Shown: positions 18,263 to 27,736, counted from the first letter of the stretch. The stretch: DNA of 64,000 bases from Methylobacterium amylolyticum (GCF_030700245.1 NZ_JAUYZI010000005.1:62001-126000); one strand, 5' to 3'. Numbers and translations are program-made. The notes: generated by a model not told the origin, from the sequence alone.

Positions 18263-19291
18263 TCATTGCCACGGCAGCTTGTCGAGATCGACGTTCCCGC
18301 CGGTGATGATCACGCCCACGCGCTTGCCCGCGAAGACGCCGGGGTTCTTCAGGACCGCCGCGAGAGGCACGGCGCTCGACGGCTCCATGACGATCTTGAG
18401 CCGCTTCCAGATCAGGTGCATCGCCGCCACGATCTCGGCTTCGGAGACGGTGAGGATGCCGGCGACGTGGTGGCGGACGAAGTGCCAAGTGAGGTCCTTC
18501 AAGGGCACCTTCAACCCGTCCGCCACCGTCACCGGCGCGTCGTCGGCGATGATATGGCCGGCCTGTAGGCTGCGGTAGGCGTCGTCGGCCTGCTCCGGCT
18601 CGGCCGCGTAGACCGCGATGTGCGGCGCGAGGCCGGCGAGCGTCAGGCAGGTGCCCGACACCATGCCGCCGCCGCCGATCGGGGCGATCACCGCGTCGAG
18701 GCCGTCCACCTGCTCGATGAGTTCCCGCGCGCAGGTCGCCTGCCCCGCGATCACCCGGGGATCGTTGTAGGGATGCACGAACTCGGCGCCCGTCTGCGCG
18801 ACCACCTCCGCGAACACGGCCTCCCGGGAGGAGGTCGAGGGTTCGCACTCCACCACCCGCCCGCCGTAGCCGCGCACCGCGTCCTTCTTGGCCTGCGGGG
18901 CGGTGCGCGGCATCACCACCGTGCAGGGGATGCCGCGCCGGCCCGCCGCGTAGGACAGGCAGGTGCCGTGGTTGCCGGAGGAGTGCGTCGCCACCCCCCG
19001 CGCCGCCTGCGCGTTGGTGAGGCTGAAGACGGCGTTCGAGGCGCCGCGCGCCTTGAAGGCGCCGGCCTTCTGGAGGTTCTCGCACTTGAAGAACAGCTCA
19101 GCGCCCGCGGCCTCGTCGATGAGCCGCGAGGACAGGACCGGGGTGCGGTGGATGTACGGCCGGATGCGCTCGTGCGCGGCGAGCACGTCGTCGAGCGAGG
19201 GGATCGCCGCGGGGGGGCTCGTCGAGGGGAGGCTCGTCGAGGGGGTGGTCGTCGCGGGGACGATGGTCGAGGCAGCGGTCACGGCGCCCAT
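18263..19291 (-). CDS. bhcB: Beta-hydroxyaspartate dehydratase BhcB
   Basis: PLP enzyme that removes water from beta-hydroxyaspartate to give iminosuccinate. The 342-residue protein is of the serine/threonine dehydratase fold: PLP lysine in GAFKARGASN (Lys80), SSGNHG at 104-109 and the glycine-rich phosphate loop GGGGMVSG. Residues 8-30 are a threonine/serine/proline stretch encoded by imperfect repeats of GGCTCGTCGAGGGG, probably a slipped, non-catalytic extension. bhcA ends five bases upstream and bhcC follows, giving a tight operon. Confidence 0.92.
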   Translation of the reverse strand: MGAVTAASTIVPATTTPSTSLPSTSPPAAIPSLDDVLAAHERIRPYIHRTPVLSSRLIDEAAGAELFFKCENLQKAGAFKARGASNAVFSLTNAQAARGVATHSSGNHGTCLSYAAGRRGIPCTVVMPRTAPQAKKDAVRGYGGRVVECEPSTSSREAVFAEVVAQTGAEFVHPYNDPRVIAGQATCARELIEQVDGLDAVIAPIGGGGMVSGTCLTLAGLAPHIAVYAAEPEQADDAYRSLQAGHIIADDAPVTVADGLKVPLKDLTWHFVRHHVAGILTVSEAEIVAAMHLIWKRLKIVMEPSSAVPLAAVLKNPGVFAGKRVGVIITGGNVDLDKLPWQ

Positions 19292-19296
19292 CCTCC

Positions 19297-20487
19297 TCAG
19301 GCCGCCGCGCGGAGGTCGGAGGCCGGGGCGCTCCGGTAGACCGCCTGCGCCGCGGCGACGCCGGAGCCCAGCTCGACCCGCAGGCCGAGATCGACCATGG
19401 CCATCTCCGCCGCGGCGATGCCGGACAGGGCCATCACGTCGGTGAGGCTGCCGAGATGGCCGATGCGGAACACCTTGCCGGCCACCTCCCCGAGCCCGAC
19501 CCCGAAGGCGACGTCGTACTTGCGGGCGGCGTGGGCGACGATGTCAGTGGCGTTGAAGCCCTCCGGCGTGCGGATCGCGCTGACCGTGTCGGAGTAGAGG
19601 TCCGGCCGGGCGGCGCAGAGGGGCATACCCCAGGCCGCGACCGCGGCGCGGACGCCGTCGGCGATGCGTCGGTGCCGGGCGAACACGTTCTCCAGCCCCT
19701 CCGCCAGGAGCAGTTCCGTCGACAGCTTGAGCCCGTTCAGCAGGCCGACGGCCGGCGTGTAGGGGTAGGCGTTGTTGGCGTAGCCCTTGGCCATGTCGCG
19801 CACGTCGAAATAGGTGCGCGGCAGGGTCGCCGTGGCGGTGGCCGCCATGGCCTTCGGCGAGAACGCCGTGATGGCGAGCCCGGCCGGCAGCATGAAGCCC
19901 TTCTGCGAGCCGGTGACGGCGACGTCGACGCCCCAGGCGTCCATGCGGAAATCCATGGACGCGATCGAGCTGACGCCGTCCACCAGCAGCAGGGCCGGAT
20001 GGCCGGCGGCGTCGAGCGCCTGCCGGACCGCGCTCACGTCGGAGCGCACGCCGGTCGCGGTCTCGTTGTGGGTGACGAGGACGGCCTTGATGGCGTGCGC
20101 CTTGTCCGCCGACAGGATCTCCGCGAAGCGGTCCGCCGGCAGGCCCTCGCCCCACGGGGCCTCGACGACGCGGACGTCGAGGGCGTGGCGGCGGCACATG
20201 TCGATCCAGCGGTGGCTGAACATGCCGAAGCGCGCCGCGAGCACCGTATCCCCCGGGCTGAGCGTATTGGACAGGGCCGTCTCCCATCCGCCCGTCGCCG
20301 TCGACGGGAAGATGAACACCTCCGCGTCCTCGCTCTTGAGCACCTTCTTCACGCCGGCGAGCGCCGGATGGAGGATCTGCCCGAACAGCGGCGAGCGATG
20401 GTCGAGCGTCGGCATGTCGGCGGCGCGGCGCAGGACTTCCGGCATGTTGGTCGGGCCGGGGATGAAGACGGGATTCTGGGCAAACAT
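19297..20487 (-). CDS. bhcA: Aspartate-glyoxylate aminotransferase BhcA
   Basis: First gene of the operon. Transfers the amino group of aspartate to glyoxylate, giving glycine and oxaloacetate, the net product of the cycle. The 396-residue class V aminotransferase starts MFAQNPVFIPGPTNMPE and has the PLP lysine in VTGSQKGFML (Lys196), TATGGWETAL and DGVSSIASMDF. The ATG at 20487 is preceded by GGAGGAG and gives the family length; a longer frame to 20565 would run into an operator-like palindrome. The related serine-glyoxylate aminotransferase is distinguished here by the operon context. Confidence 0.92.
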   Translation of the reverse strand: MFAQNPVFIPGPTNMPEVLRRAADMPTLDHRSPLFGQILHPALAGVKKVLKSEDAEVFIFPSTATGGWETALSNTLSPGDTVLAARFGMFSHRWIDMCRRHALDVRVVEAPWGEGLPADRFAEILSADKAHAIKAVLVTHNETATGVRSDVSAVRQALDAAGHPALLLVDGVSSIASMDFRMDAWGVDVAVTGSQKGFMLPAGLAITAFSPKAMAATATATLPRTYFDVRDMAKGYANNAYPYTPAVGLLNGLKLSTELLLAEGLENVFARHRRIADGVRAAVAAWGMPLCAARPDLYSDTVSAIRTPEGFNATDIVAHAARKYDVAFGVGLGEVAGKVFRIGHLGSLTDVMALSGIAAAEMAMVDLGLRVELGSGVAAAQAVYRSAPASDLRAAA

Positions 20488-20549
20488 GGCTGGGCGCTCT
20501 CCTCCGTTGCCGAAAAGGTAGCACGGGTGCCCGGCGTTTGATATTTTTT

Positions 20550-20564
20550 TGAAAAAGTTTTTCA
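20550..20564. promoter_or_regulatory. AT-rich palindrome upstream of bhcA, candidate BhcR site 1
   Basis: TGAAAAAGTTTTTCA is a perfect 15-base palindrome with seven-base arms in the bhcA-bhcR divergent region, 63 bp upstream of the bhcA start. It stands out in very GC-rich DNA. IclR-family regulators bind A/T-rich palindromes of this size, so BhcR binding is a reasonable inference. Confidence 0.6.
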
Positions 20565-20609
20565 TTTATGGCCCCAGAGACAAAACGAATGGCGGCGCAG
20601 TCGCTTGGC

Positions 20610-20630
20610 ATTTTCCGTTGAGCGGAAAAT
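20610..20630. promoter_or_regulatory. Palindrome upstream of bhcR, candidate BhcR site 2
   Basis: ATTTTCCG and CGGAAAAT form eight-base arms around TTGAG. The palindrome ends 46 bp before the GTG chosen as the bhcR start, and it resembles known IclR-family operators built on GGAAA/TTTCC half-sites. Its position fits autoregulation of bhcR and control of the bhcA promoter. A bhcR start at 20605 would place this palindrome inside the coding region, which argues for the later start. Confidence 0.65.
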
Positions 20631-20676
20631 TTTTTCACGGTACGCGGGGCCGGTCGGATCGTGCGCGGAGGGCGTC

Positions 20677-21489
20677 GTGGAGGCTGGGAATCGCCGCAGG
20701 GGACGGCCGAAGGGATTCGGCGGGGCCAAGCCCGCCGACACCATCCAGGCCCTCGACCGGGCGCTGGACGTGCTCGACGTGCTCGCGGCCAGCGACGGCC
20801 TGACCCTGTCGGAACTCGCCGGCCGGCTCGACCAGTCGGTCGCGACGATGCACCGGGTCCTGGCGACCCTGGAGCGGCGGGCCTTCGTCGAGATCAGCGC
20901 CGACCGGCAGGAATGGCACGTCGGCGCTGAGGCCTACCGGCTCGGCTCGGCTTTCCTGCGCCGCAGCAACGTCGTCGAGCGCAGCCGGTCGACGATGTGG
21001 GCCCTGATGCAGGAGACGGGCGAGACCTCCAATCTCGGGGTCGAGAAGGAGGGGCACGTCCTGTTCGTGAGCCAGGTCGAGACCCACGAGACGATTCGCG
21101 CGTTCTTCCCGCCGGGCACCCTGTCCCCGCTCCACGCCTCGGGCATCGGCAAGGCCCTGCTCGGCACCTTCGAGCCGGCGCGGATCGACCGGCTGTTCCG
21201 GGGGAAGGACCTGGAGCGCTTCACGGACAAGACCGTCGCCACGCTCGCGCAGCTCCGCGACGAGATCGCGGCGACGCGCGCGCGGGGCTACGCCATCGAC
21301 GACGAGGAGCGCACGACGGGCATGCGCTGCGTCGCCGCGCCGATCCTCAACGTCCACGGCGAGGCGGTGGCGGGCATCTCGGTCTCGGGCCCGACCCACC
21401 GGGTGACCGACGAGCGGGTCCGGGAGATCGGCGAGCGGGTGCGCAAGGGCGCCGCCGCCGTCTCGCGGTTGCTCGGCGCGCCGCGGTGA
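20677..21489 (+). CDS. bhcR: IclR-family regulator BhcR
   Basis: Transcription factor divergent from bhcABCD. In P. denitrificans, BhcR controls the cycle genes and its DNA binding responds to glyoxylate. The protein has an arginine-rich start (RRRGRPKG), a winged helix-turn-helix (TLSELAGRLDQSVATMHRVL) and a C-terminal IclR effector domain with MQETGETSNLGVE, LHASGIGKALLG and DDEERTTGMRCVAAPI. GTG at 20677 is chosen because GGAGG lies six bases upstream; this gives 270 residues and leaves the upstream palindrome outside the gene. An in-frame start at 20605 is possible but less likely. Confidence 0.88.
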   Translation: MEAGNRRRGRPKGFGGAKPADTIQALDRALDVLDVLAASDGLTLSELAGRLDQSVATMHRVLATLERRAFVEISADRQEWHVGAEAYRLGSAFLRRSNVVERSRSTMWALMQETGETSNLGVEKEGHVLFVSQVETHETIRAFFPPGTLSPLHASGIGKALLGTFEPARIDRLFRGKDLERFTDKTVATLAQLRDEIAATRARGYAIDDEERTTGMRCVAAPILNVHGEAVAGISVSGPTHRVTDERVREIGERVRKGAAAVSRLLGAPR

Positions 21490-21536
21490 CCGGGTCGCCC
21501 CGGCGCGCCGGGCCGGCCACCGGGTAACGGCGCGGC

Positions 21537-24389
21537 TCACTCGGCCGCCGCGTCGTAGGCCTCCGGCGGCGGGCAACTGCACATCAGGTTGCGGTCGCCG
21601 TAGGCGTTGTCGACCCGGTTGACCGGCGGCCAGTACTTGTCCATCCCCCGCGCCCCCGCCGGGAAGCAGGCCGCCTCGCGGGAATAGGGCCGCTCCCAGG
21701 CGCCGATCAGGTCCTGCACCGTGTGGGGCGCGTTCTTGAGCGGGTTGTCGGCCCGGTCCGCGCGGCCGGTCTCGATCGCGCGGATCTCCTCGCGGATCGC
21801 CAGCATCGCGTCGCAGAACCGGTCGATCTCGCCCTTGGTCTCGGACTCGGTCGGCTCGATCATCAGCGTACCGGCCACCGGCCAGCTCATGGTCGGCGGG
21901 TGGAAGCCGCAATCGATCAGCCGCTTGGCCACGTCCTCGTTGGTGACGCCCGCGCTCTTCTGGAACGGCCGCAGGTCGACGATGCACTCGTGCGCGACCC
22001 GGCCCTGCGCCCCGGCGTAGAGGATCGGGTAGGCGCTCTCCAGACGCTTGGCGATGTAGTTGGCGTTGAGGATGGCGACGCGGGTGGCCTGGGTGAGGCC
22101 GCGCCCGCCCATCATCAGGCAGTAGCTCCACGAGATCGGCAGGATCGAGGTTGAGCCGAACGGCGCGGCCGAGACCGCGCCCGCCTCCCCCGTGCGGGGA
22201 TCGCCCGGCAGGAACGGGATCAGGTGCGCCTTGACGCCGATCGGCCCCATGCCCGGCCCGCCGCCGCCGTGCGGGATGCAGAACGTCTTGTGCAGGTTGA
22301 GGTGGCTCACGTCGGCGCCGATGTCGCCGGGCCGCGCGAGCCCGACCAGCGCGTTGAGGTTCGCCCCGTCGAGGTAGACCTGCCCCCCGTGCTCGTGGAC
22401 GATGGCGCAGAGTTCGCGCACCCGCGCCTCGAACACCCCGTGCGTCGAGGGGTAGGTGATCATGCAGGCGGCAAGCCTGTCCGCGTGCTGCTCGGCCTTG
22501 CGGCGGAAATCGTCCACGTCGACGTTGCCGTGCGCGTCGGCGCCGACCACCACCACGCTCATCCCGCACATCTGGGCCGAGGCCGGGTTGGTGCCGTGCG
22601 CCGAGGACGGGATCAGGCAGACGGTGCGGTGCGCCTCGCCCCGCGAGAGGTGGTAGCCGCGGATCGCCAGCAGGCCCGCGTACTCCCCCTGCGCCCCGGA
22701 GTTCGGCTGCATCGAGATCGCGTCGTAGCCGGTGATCGCGCAGAGTTTTTCCGACAGGTCGCCGATCAGCTCGTGGTAGCCGGCGGCCTGATCCGCCGGG
22801 ACGTGCGGGTGAATTTCCGAAAATTCCGGCCAGGAGATCGGCAGCATCTCCGCCGTGGCGTTGAGCTTCATCGTGCAGGAGCCGAGCGGGATCATCGCCC
22901 GGTCGAGGGCGAGGTCGCGGTCGGCGAGGCGGCGCATGTAGCGCGTCATCTCGCTCTCGGCCCGGTTCATGTGGAAGATCGGGTGGGTCAGGTAGGCGGA
23001 GGTGCGGTGCAGCGCCGCCGGGAGCCGCGGCGCGGGCCACGCCTCGTCGTAGGCGAGGGCGTCGCCGCCGAAGGCGCGCCACACCGCCTGGACGATGTCC
23101 GGCCGGGTGCGCTCGTCCACCGTGATGCCGATCCGGTCCGCACCGACTTTGCGCAGGTTGACGCCGTTGGCCACCGCGTTGCGCAGGATCACGCCCTGGA
23201 AGGCGCCCACCGGCACCGTCACCGTGTCGAAGAACGCCGCGTGATCGGGAGTGAAGCCGAGGCGCTCCAGCCCCTCGGCGAGGCGTACCGCGTCGCGGTG
23301 GACGCGTTGCGCGATCGCCTTCAGCCCCATCGGCCCGTGATAGACCGCGTACATCGAGGCGACGACGGCGAGCAGCACCTGGCTCGTGCAGATGTTCGAG
23401 GTCGCCTTCTCGCGGCGGATGTGCTGCTCGCGGGTCTGGAGGGCGAGGCGGTAGGCGCGGTTGCCGCGGGCGTCGACCGAGACGCCGACGATCCGGCCGG
23501 GCAGCGCGCGCTTGTGGGCGTCGCGGGTCGCCATGTAGGCCGCGTGCGGGCCGCCGTAGCCCATCGGCACGCCGTAGCGCTGCATCGAGCCGACCGCGAT
23601 GTCGGCGCCCATCTCCCCCGGCGCCTTGAGCAGCGTCAGCGCCAGCGGATCGGCCGCCACCACCGCGACGGCGCCGGCCCCGTGCAGGGCGGCGATCGGC
23701 TCCGAGAGGTCGCGGATCGCCCCGGTCACGCCGGGGTACTGGAACAGCGCGCCGAACACCGCCGCGGGGTCGAGGTCGGTGAAGGGATCGCCCACCACGA
23801 TGCGCCAGCCGAGCGGCGCGGCGCGGGTCCGCAGCACCGCGATCGTCTGCGGCAGGCAGTCCCGGTCGATGAAGAACGCGTCGGCCTTCGAGGTCGCGAC
23901 GCGCTTGGCCATGCCCATCGCCTCGGCCGCGGCGGTCGCCTCGTCGAGGAGCGAGGCGTTGGCGACGTCGAGGGCGGTGAGGTCGCAGACCAGCGTCTGG
24001 AAGTTCAGCAGCGCTTCGAGCCGGCCCTGGCTGATCTCGGGCTGGTAGGGCGAGTAGGCCGTGTACCACGCCGGGTTCTCGAAGATGTTGCGCTGGATCG
24101 CGGGCGGCATGGTCGTGCCGTGGTAGCCCTGGCCGATCAGGGAGACGAGCAGCCGGTTCTTGTCCGCCGTCTCGCGCATCCGCTCGATCGCGCGCCGCTC
24201 GGTGAGCGCCCGCCCGAAGTCGAGTCCGCCGGCCTGTCGGATGTCGGGAGGCAGGGTCTCGTCGATCAGCGCGTCGAGGCTCGGCGCGCCGACCCGCTCC
24301 AGCATCTCGCCGATCTCGGCGAGCGTCGGGCCGATGTGGCGGCGGTTGGCGAAATCGTAGGGGTCGTACTGGCTGGCGGCGCTCGTCAT
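21537..24389 (-). CDS. gcvP: Glycine dehydrogenase (decarboxylating), P protein
   Basis: PLP enzyme of the glycine cleavage system: decarboxylates glycine and passes the aminomethyl group to lipoylated GcvH. The 950-residue protein is the homodimeric, fused type with two related halves. Motifs include RRHIGPT at the start, [24 protein letters not shown], and the PLP lysine segment [19 protein letters not shown] around residue 700. It ends the gcvT-gcvH-gcvP operon and converges with bhcR. Next to the bhc genes, its role is likely to balance glycine formed from glyoxylate and to supply one-carbon units. Confidence 0.97.
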   Translation of the reverse strand: MTSAASQYDPYDFANRRHIGPTLAEIGEMLERVGAPSLDALIDETLPPDIRQAGGLDFGRALTERRAIERMRETADKNRLLVSLIGQGYHGTTMPPAIQRNIFENPAWYTAYSPYQPEISQGRLEALLNFQTLVCDLTALDVANASLLDEATAAAEAMGMAKRVATSKADAFFIDRDCLPQTIAVLRTRAAPLGWRIVVGDPFTDLDPAAVFGALFQYPGVTGAIRDLSEPIAALHGAGAVAVVAADPLALTLLKAPGEMGADIAVGSMQRYGVPMGYGGPHAAYMATRDAHKRALPGRIVGVSVDARGNRAYRLALQTREQHIRREKATSNICTSQVLLAVVASMYAVYHGPMGLKAIAQRVHRDAVRLAEGLERLGFTPDHAAFFDTVTVPVGAFQGVILRNAVANGVNLRKVGADRIGITVDERTRPDIVQAVWRAFGGDALAYDEAWPAPRLPAALHRTSAYLTHPIFHMNRAESEMTRYMRRLADRDLALDRAMIPLGSCTMKLNATAEMLPISWPEFSEIHPHVPADQAAGYHELIGDLSEKLCAITGYDAISMQPNSGAQGEYAGLLAIRGYHLSRGEAHRTVCLIPSSAHGTNPASAQMCGMSVVVVGADAHGNVDVDDFRRKAEQHADRLAACMITYPSTHGVFEARVRELCAIVHEHGGQVYLDGANLNALVGLARPGDIGADVSHLNLHKTFCIPHGGGGPGMGPIGVKAHLIPFLPGDPRTGEAGAVSAAPFGSTSILPISWSYCLMMGGRGLTQATRVAILNANYIAKRLESAYPILYAGAQGRVAHECIVDLRPFQKSAGVTNEDVAKRLIDCGFHPPTMSWPVAGTLMIEPTESETKGEIDRFCDAMLAIREEIRAIETGRADRADNPLKNAPHTVQDLIGAWERPYSREAACFPAGARGMDKYWPPVNRVDNAYGDRNLMCSCPPPEAYDAAAE

Positions 24390-24466
24390 GGGCGGCTCTG
24401 TCCGGATGGTGTTCTGGGATACGGTCGCGACCGCCCGGCCGGGTCGCCGGGCGGTCGGCGCAGGTG

Positions 24467-24829
24467 TCACTTGTCGAGGGCGTCGTAGGCGGCGGCGTCC
24501 ATGAGCGCGTCCATCGCGCCCGGGTCCGAGAGGCGCATCCGGTAGAGCCAGCCCGCGCCCTGCGGGTCGGCGCCGACCCCGGCCGGGTCGTCCACGGCCG
24601 CGCCGTTCACCTCGGTGACCTCGCCGTCCAGCGGCGCGTAGACGTCGGAGGCGGCCTTGACCGACTCGACCACCGCGGCGGGCTCGCCCTTGGTCAGGCG
24701 CGCTCCGACCTTCGGCAGCTCGACGAAGACGAGGTCGCCGAGCTGCTCGGCGGCGTGGGCGGTGATGCCGACCGTGGCGATCCCGTCCTCCAGCCGCAGC
24801 CACTCGTGGTCCTCGGTGAATCTCAGCAT
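24467..24829 (-). CDS. gcvH: Glycine cleavage system H protein
   Basis: Small lipoyl carrier (120 residues) that shuttles the aminomethyl group between P, T and L proteins. The sequence begins [16 protein letters not shown] and carries the lipoylation motif VESVKAASD with Lys58, then [15 protein letters not shown] and a typical [13 protein letters not shown] tail. AGGAG precedes the ATG. It lies 13 bp after gcvT and 77 bp before gcvP in one operon. No lipoamide dehydrogenase gene is in the window, so the L protein must come from elsewhere. Confidence 0.97.
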   Translation of the reverse strand: MLRFTEDHEWLRLEDGIATVGITAHAAEQLGDLVFVELPKVGARLTKGEPAAVVESVKAASDVYAPLDGEVTEVNGAAVDDPAGVGADPQGAGWLYRMRLSDPGAMDALMDAAAYDALDK

Positions 24830-24842
24830 CGGGGTCTCCTGA

Positions 24843-25988
24843 TCAGCCGCGCTTGAAGCCGGCGGGAACGAAGGGGAGCGGGGCGACCATCACCGGCAGG
24901 CGCCGGCCGCGCAGCTCGGCGAAGACGCGGGTGCCGGGCTCACCGAGCGCGGCGGGCAGGTAGCCCATCGCCACCGGCGCGCCGCGGCTCGGCCCGAAGC
25001 CGCCCGAGGTGACCCGGCCGGCCGGCGCGGAATCGTCCGCCCCGGCGAACAGGGGCGCCCCGGCCCGCACCGGCGCGCGGCCCTCGGGGAGCAGGCCGAC
25101 CCGTCGGCGGGCGGGACCGTCGGCGATCTCGGTGAGGATCCGCGCCGCCCCCGGGAAGCCGCCGGGCCGCGCGCCGCCGGAGCGCCGGGCGGACGAGACA
25201 GCAAAAGTGAGACCGGCCTCGACCGGGCTGGTGGTGGCGTCGATGTCGGCGCCGTGGAGGCACAGACCGGCTTCGAGGCGCAGGGAATCGCGGGCGCCGA
25301 GCCCGATCGGCAGCACCGCGGGCTCGGCGAGCAGCGCCTCTGCGACCGCCGCGGTGGCCGCGCGCGGCGTCGAGATCTCGAAGCCGTCCTCGCCGGTGTA
25401 GCCGGAGCGCGTCACGAAGCAGGGCGCACCGGCGATCTCGACGCGGCGCACGTCCATGAAGCGCATCTCGGCGGTCGCGGGGGCCAGCGCCGCGAGCGCC
25501 GCCCCGGCGGCGGGCCCCTGCAGGGCGAGGAGCCCGCGATCGAGCTCGTCGACGGTGATCGCGGCGGGCAGGTGAGCGCGCAGGTGCGCGGCGTCGGCCC
25601 GCTTGTTGGCGGCGTTGACGACGAGGACGAGCCGGTCGCCGAGATGGGCGATCATCAGGTCGTCGCGGATGCCGCCCGCCTCGTCGGTGAGGAGCCCGTA
25701 GCGCTGCCGGCCCGGTGCCAGCCCGATCACGTCGGCCGGGACCAGGGCTTCGAGGGCGCGGGCGGCCTCGGCCGGATCGTCCGCACGGAGCGCGATCTGG
25801 CCCATATGCGACACGTCGAACAGCCCGGCGGCCGCGCGCGTGTGCAGGTGCTCCTTCAGCACGCCGCCGGGGTACTGGACCGGCATGGCGTAGCCCGCGA
25901 ACGGCACCATCGTCGCGCCCAGGCGCAGGTGCAGGTCGTGGAGCGGCGTGTGTTCGAGGGGGGCGGTCTCGGCGACCGGTGCCGACAT
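24843..25988 (-). CDS. gcvT: Aminomethyltransferase, T protein
   Basis: Transfers the methylene unit from GcvH to tetrahydrofolate and releases ammonia. The 381-residue protein begins [20 protein letters not shown], has [13 protein letters not shown] and FDVSHMGQI, and the folate-binding segment [13 protein letters not shown]. The ATG at 25988 follows GGAGAA. It is the first gene of the operon and is separated from the upstream gene by a tandem glycine riboswitch, so glycine concentration is expected to set expression of the whole operon. Confidence 0.95.
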   Translation of the reverse strand: MSAPVAETAPLEHTPLHDLHLRLGATMVPFAGYAMPVQYPGGVLKEHLHTRAAAGLFDVSHMGQIALRADDPAEAARALEALVPADVIGLAPGRQRYGLLTDEAGGIRDDLMIAHLGDRLVLVVNAANKRADAAHLRAHLPAAITVDELDRGLLALQGPAAGAALAALAPATAEMRFMDVRRVEIAGAPCFVTRSGYTGEDGFEISTPRAATAAVAEALLAEPAVLPIGLGARDSLRLEAGLCLHGADIDATTSPVEAGLTFAVSSARRSGGARPGGFPGAARILTEIADGPARRRVGLLPEGRAPVRAGAPLFAGADDSAPAGRVTSGGFGPSRGAPVAMGYLPAALGEPGTRVFAELRGRRLPVMVAPLPFVPAGFKRG

Positions 25989-26042
25989 CTGGATTCTCCG
26001 CGACAGAGCCTCCGGACGCACCGCGCGGGTGAGTCCGACTGC

Positions 26043-26245
26043 CCCCATCTGTCGCGCTTACCTGAGAGCTTCCCCCGCGCCCTCAGACGCAAGGTTTCTC
26101 CTTCGGTGGGCGCCGTGCGGCGCCTCTCTCCAGATCGTCCAACGATACGGTGATTGTGCCTGAGAGTTTCCGGGGGTGGTTGCTCCGTCGGCGCCATACC
26201 TGACGTGTGACCGTCGGGCTGGGCTCTCCCGCATCGCCTTGAGGA
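26043..26245 (-). promoter_or_regulatory. Tandem glycine riboswitch
   Basis: In the gcvT leader, minus strand, two aptamers follow each other. The first begins GATGCGGGAGAGCCC and closes with GGAAACTCTCAGGCAC; the second begins GATCTGGAGAGAGGCG, contains the core CCGAAGGAGAAACCTT, and closes with GGGGGAAGCTCTCAGGTAAG then GACAGATGGGGGC. The paired GGAGAG and CTCTCAGG strands and the GGNGCAA/GGAGAAA cores are diagnostic of the two glycine-binding aptamers. The second ends about 55 bases before the gcvT start, which contains the expression platform; in proteobacteria the switch usually turns gcv on with glycine. Confidence 0.93.
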
Positions 26246-26318
26246 CGGCCTGAGATAAGCACAGGGTGCCGCGCGACGCAACGCCGGGAGGCGCCGCGTC
26301 CGCGGGCCGAGGCGCCCG

Positions 26319-26978
26319 TCAGCCGCCCGAAGCCCCGGCGCCGGAGACGTGGATCCCGAGCGCTTCCGCGTTCGCCCGCAAGGCCCGGTCGTACTCGATC
26401 AGGCGGGCCACCGCGTCGCGGGACTCCGCCCCGTAGAACCGGCCGATCAGGTAGAGCGTGGCGTCGATGGCGAGCGCGACGCCGCCGCCCGTCACCACGC
26501 CGTCGTCCACCACGACGGCGGGGCGCGCGTCGATCGCGCCCGCCGACCGCAGGGCATCGAGGGGCGCCACCGGCTCGGCCCCCGCCCGCCCCCGCCGGGT
26601 CGTCGCGGCGCGGCCGTCGAGGCATCCGGCCGCCGCCAGGATCATCGCGCCGGTGCAGACCGAGGCGAGCCGCTCGGCCGGCCGCTCCCGGAGAAAGCGC
26701 TCCAGCGCCGGGTCCGCGGCCGCCTCCGGCCAGCCGGGTCCGCCGCAGACGATGTAGACGTCGCAGGGCGGCGCGTCGGCGAACCCGTGCGGCGCCTCGA
26801 TCGCGAGGCCGCCGGCCAGAGTCACGCGGCCGGCGGTCCGGGCGATCACGGCGTCGGAGAGGTTGGGCAGCAGCCGGCGCGCCATCGAGACGACGCCGAC
26901 CGTCCCGCCGATGTCGATCGGCTCGACGCCGTCATACACGACGATCCCGAAGCGGACGGCGGCGGTCGGGTCGCGCAT
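26319..26978 (-). CDS. DJ-1/PfpI family protein
   Basis: A 219-residue flavodoxin-like class I glutamine-amidotransferase-fold protein. The nucleophile elbow is ASVCTGAMIL with Cys108, and VVYDGVEPIDIGG carries the acidic residue that typically activates the cysteine. The C-terminal GGGVALAIDATLYLIGRFYG matches the isonitrile-hydratase/AraC-like amidase subgroup, but no DNA-binding domain is attached. It is divergent from the XRE-cupin regulator, 70 bp apart, so that regulator may control it. The enzymatic role is unknown. Confidence 0.8.
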   Translation of the reverse strand: MRDPTAAVRFGIVVYDGVEPIDIGGTVGVVSMARRLLPNLSDAVIARTAGRVTLAGGLAIEAPHGFADAPPCDVYIVCGGPGWPEAAADPALERFLRERPAERLASVCTGAMILAAAGCLDGRAATTRRGRAGAEPVAPLDALRSAGAIDARPAVVVDDGVVTGGGVALAIDATLYLIGRFYGAESRDAVARLIEYDRALRANAEALGIHVSGAGASGG

Positions 26979-27048
26979 GTGCTAGGCTCCGGGCAGGGAG
27001 GATCGCCCGGCCGGACGGCGCGGGCGAGCGGGGGTTCGACGGGGTCGG

Positions 27049-27660
27049 ATGACGGCTGGGACGACGGTGAGCCGCGAGCAGGTCGCGGCCGAGGCGCGCT
27101 CGCAGGTCGCGGTGCTCGCCGAGGAGGTGCGCCGCCGTCGCAAGGAGCGCGGTCTCTCCCTGGAACAGCTCGGCGCGCTGGCCGGCGTCAGCCGGTCGAT
27201 GATCTCGAAGATCGAGCGTGCCGAGGCCGTGCCCTCCACCACGGTGCTGTCGCGGCTGGCCGAGGCGCTGGACGTCACCTTCTCGCGGCTGATGACCCCG
27301 GCGATCGAGCGCGAGGTGCTGCTGATCCCGGCGAGCCGCCAGCCGGTGCTGCGGGACGAGGCATCGGGCTTCCTGCGCCGCTGCCTGTCGCCGGTCCTGC
27401 CGGGGCGCGGCATCGACTGGGTGCTCAACACGCTGCCGCCCGGCGCCAGCACCGGCGAGTTCGTGGCCCACCGGCGCGGGGTGTCGGAGTACGTCTTCGT
27501 GTTGAAGGGCCGCCTGCGGGCCACCGTCGGCGAGCGGGCGATCGTCGTCGAGGAGGGCGACAGCCTGTACTTCGAAGCCGACACCGGCCACGCCTTCACC
27601 AATCTCGGCACCGACCCGTGCCAGTATTTCCTGGTCATCGACGCCTCGCGGATGCGCTGA
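27049..27660 (+). CDS. XRE-cupin transcriptional regulator
   Basis: A 203-residue regulator with an N-terminal Cro/CI-type helix-turn-helix (LAEEVRRRRKERGLSLEQLG, then GVSRSMISKIERAEAVPST, about residues 25-80) and a C-terminal cupin_2 barrel (about 125-195, with SEYVFVLKGRL and EGDSLYFEADTGHAFTN). This architecture is common next to amino-acid or amine catabolic genes, the cupin binding a small ligand or metal. It precedes an MHS transporter by 76 bp in the same direction and is divergent from the DJ-1 gene; both are likely targets. The ligand is not known. Confidence 0.88.
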   Translation: MTAGTTVSREQVAAEARSQVAVLAEEVRRRRKERGLSLEQLGALAGVSRSMISKIERAEAVPSTTVLSRLAEALDVTFSRLMTPAIEREVLLIPASRQPVLRDEASGFLRRCLSPVLPGRGIDWVLNTLPPGASTGEFVAHRRGVSEYVFVLKGRLRATVGERAIVVEEGDSLYFEADTGHAFTNLGTDPCQYFLVIDASRMR

Positions 27661-27736
27661 ACGCCGCGAGCGACCGTCTGGCACGCCTGTTGCTCCCCCA
27701 TACTGGAAACGTCTCCACCGGGGAAGAGGGTGTGCC

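Noticed and set aside
22224..24488. Open frame of about 750 codons opposite gcvP
   Set aside because: gcvP is certain on the other strand, and the antisense product is low-complexity Arg/Val/Asp-rich sequence.
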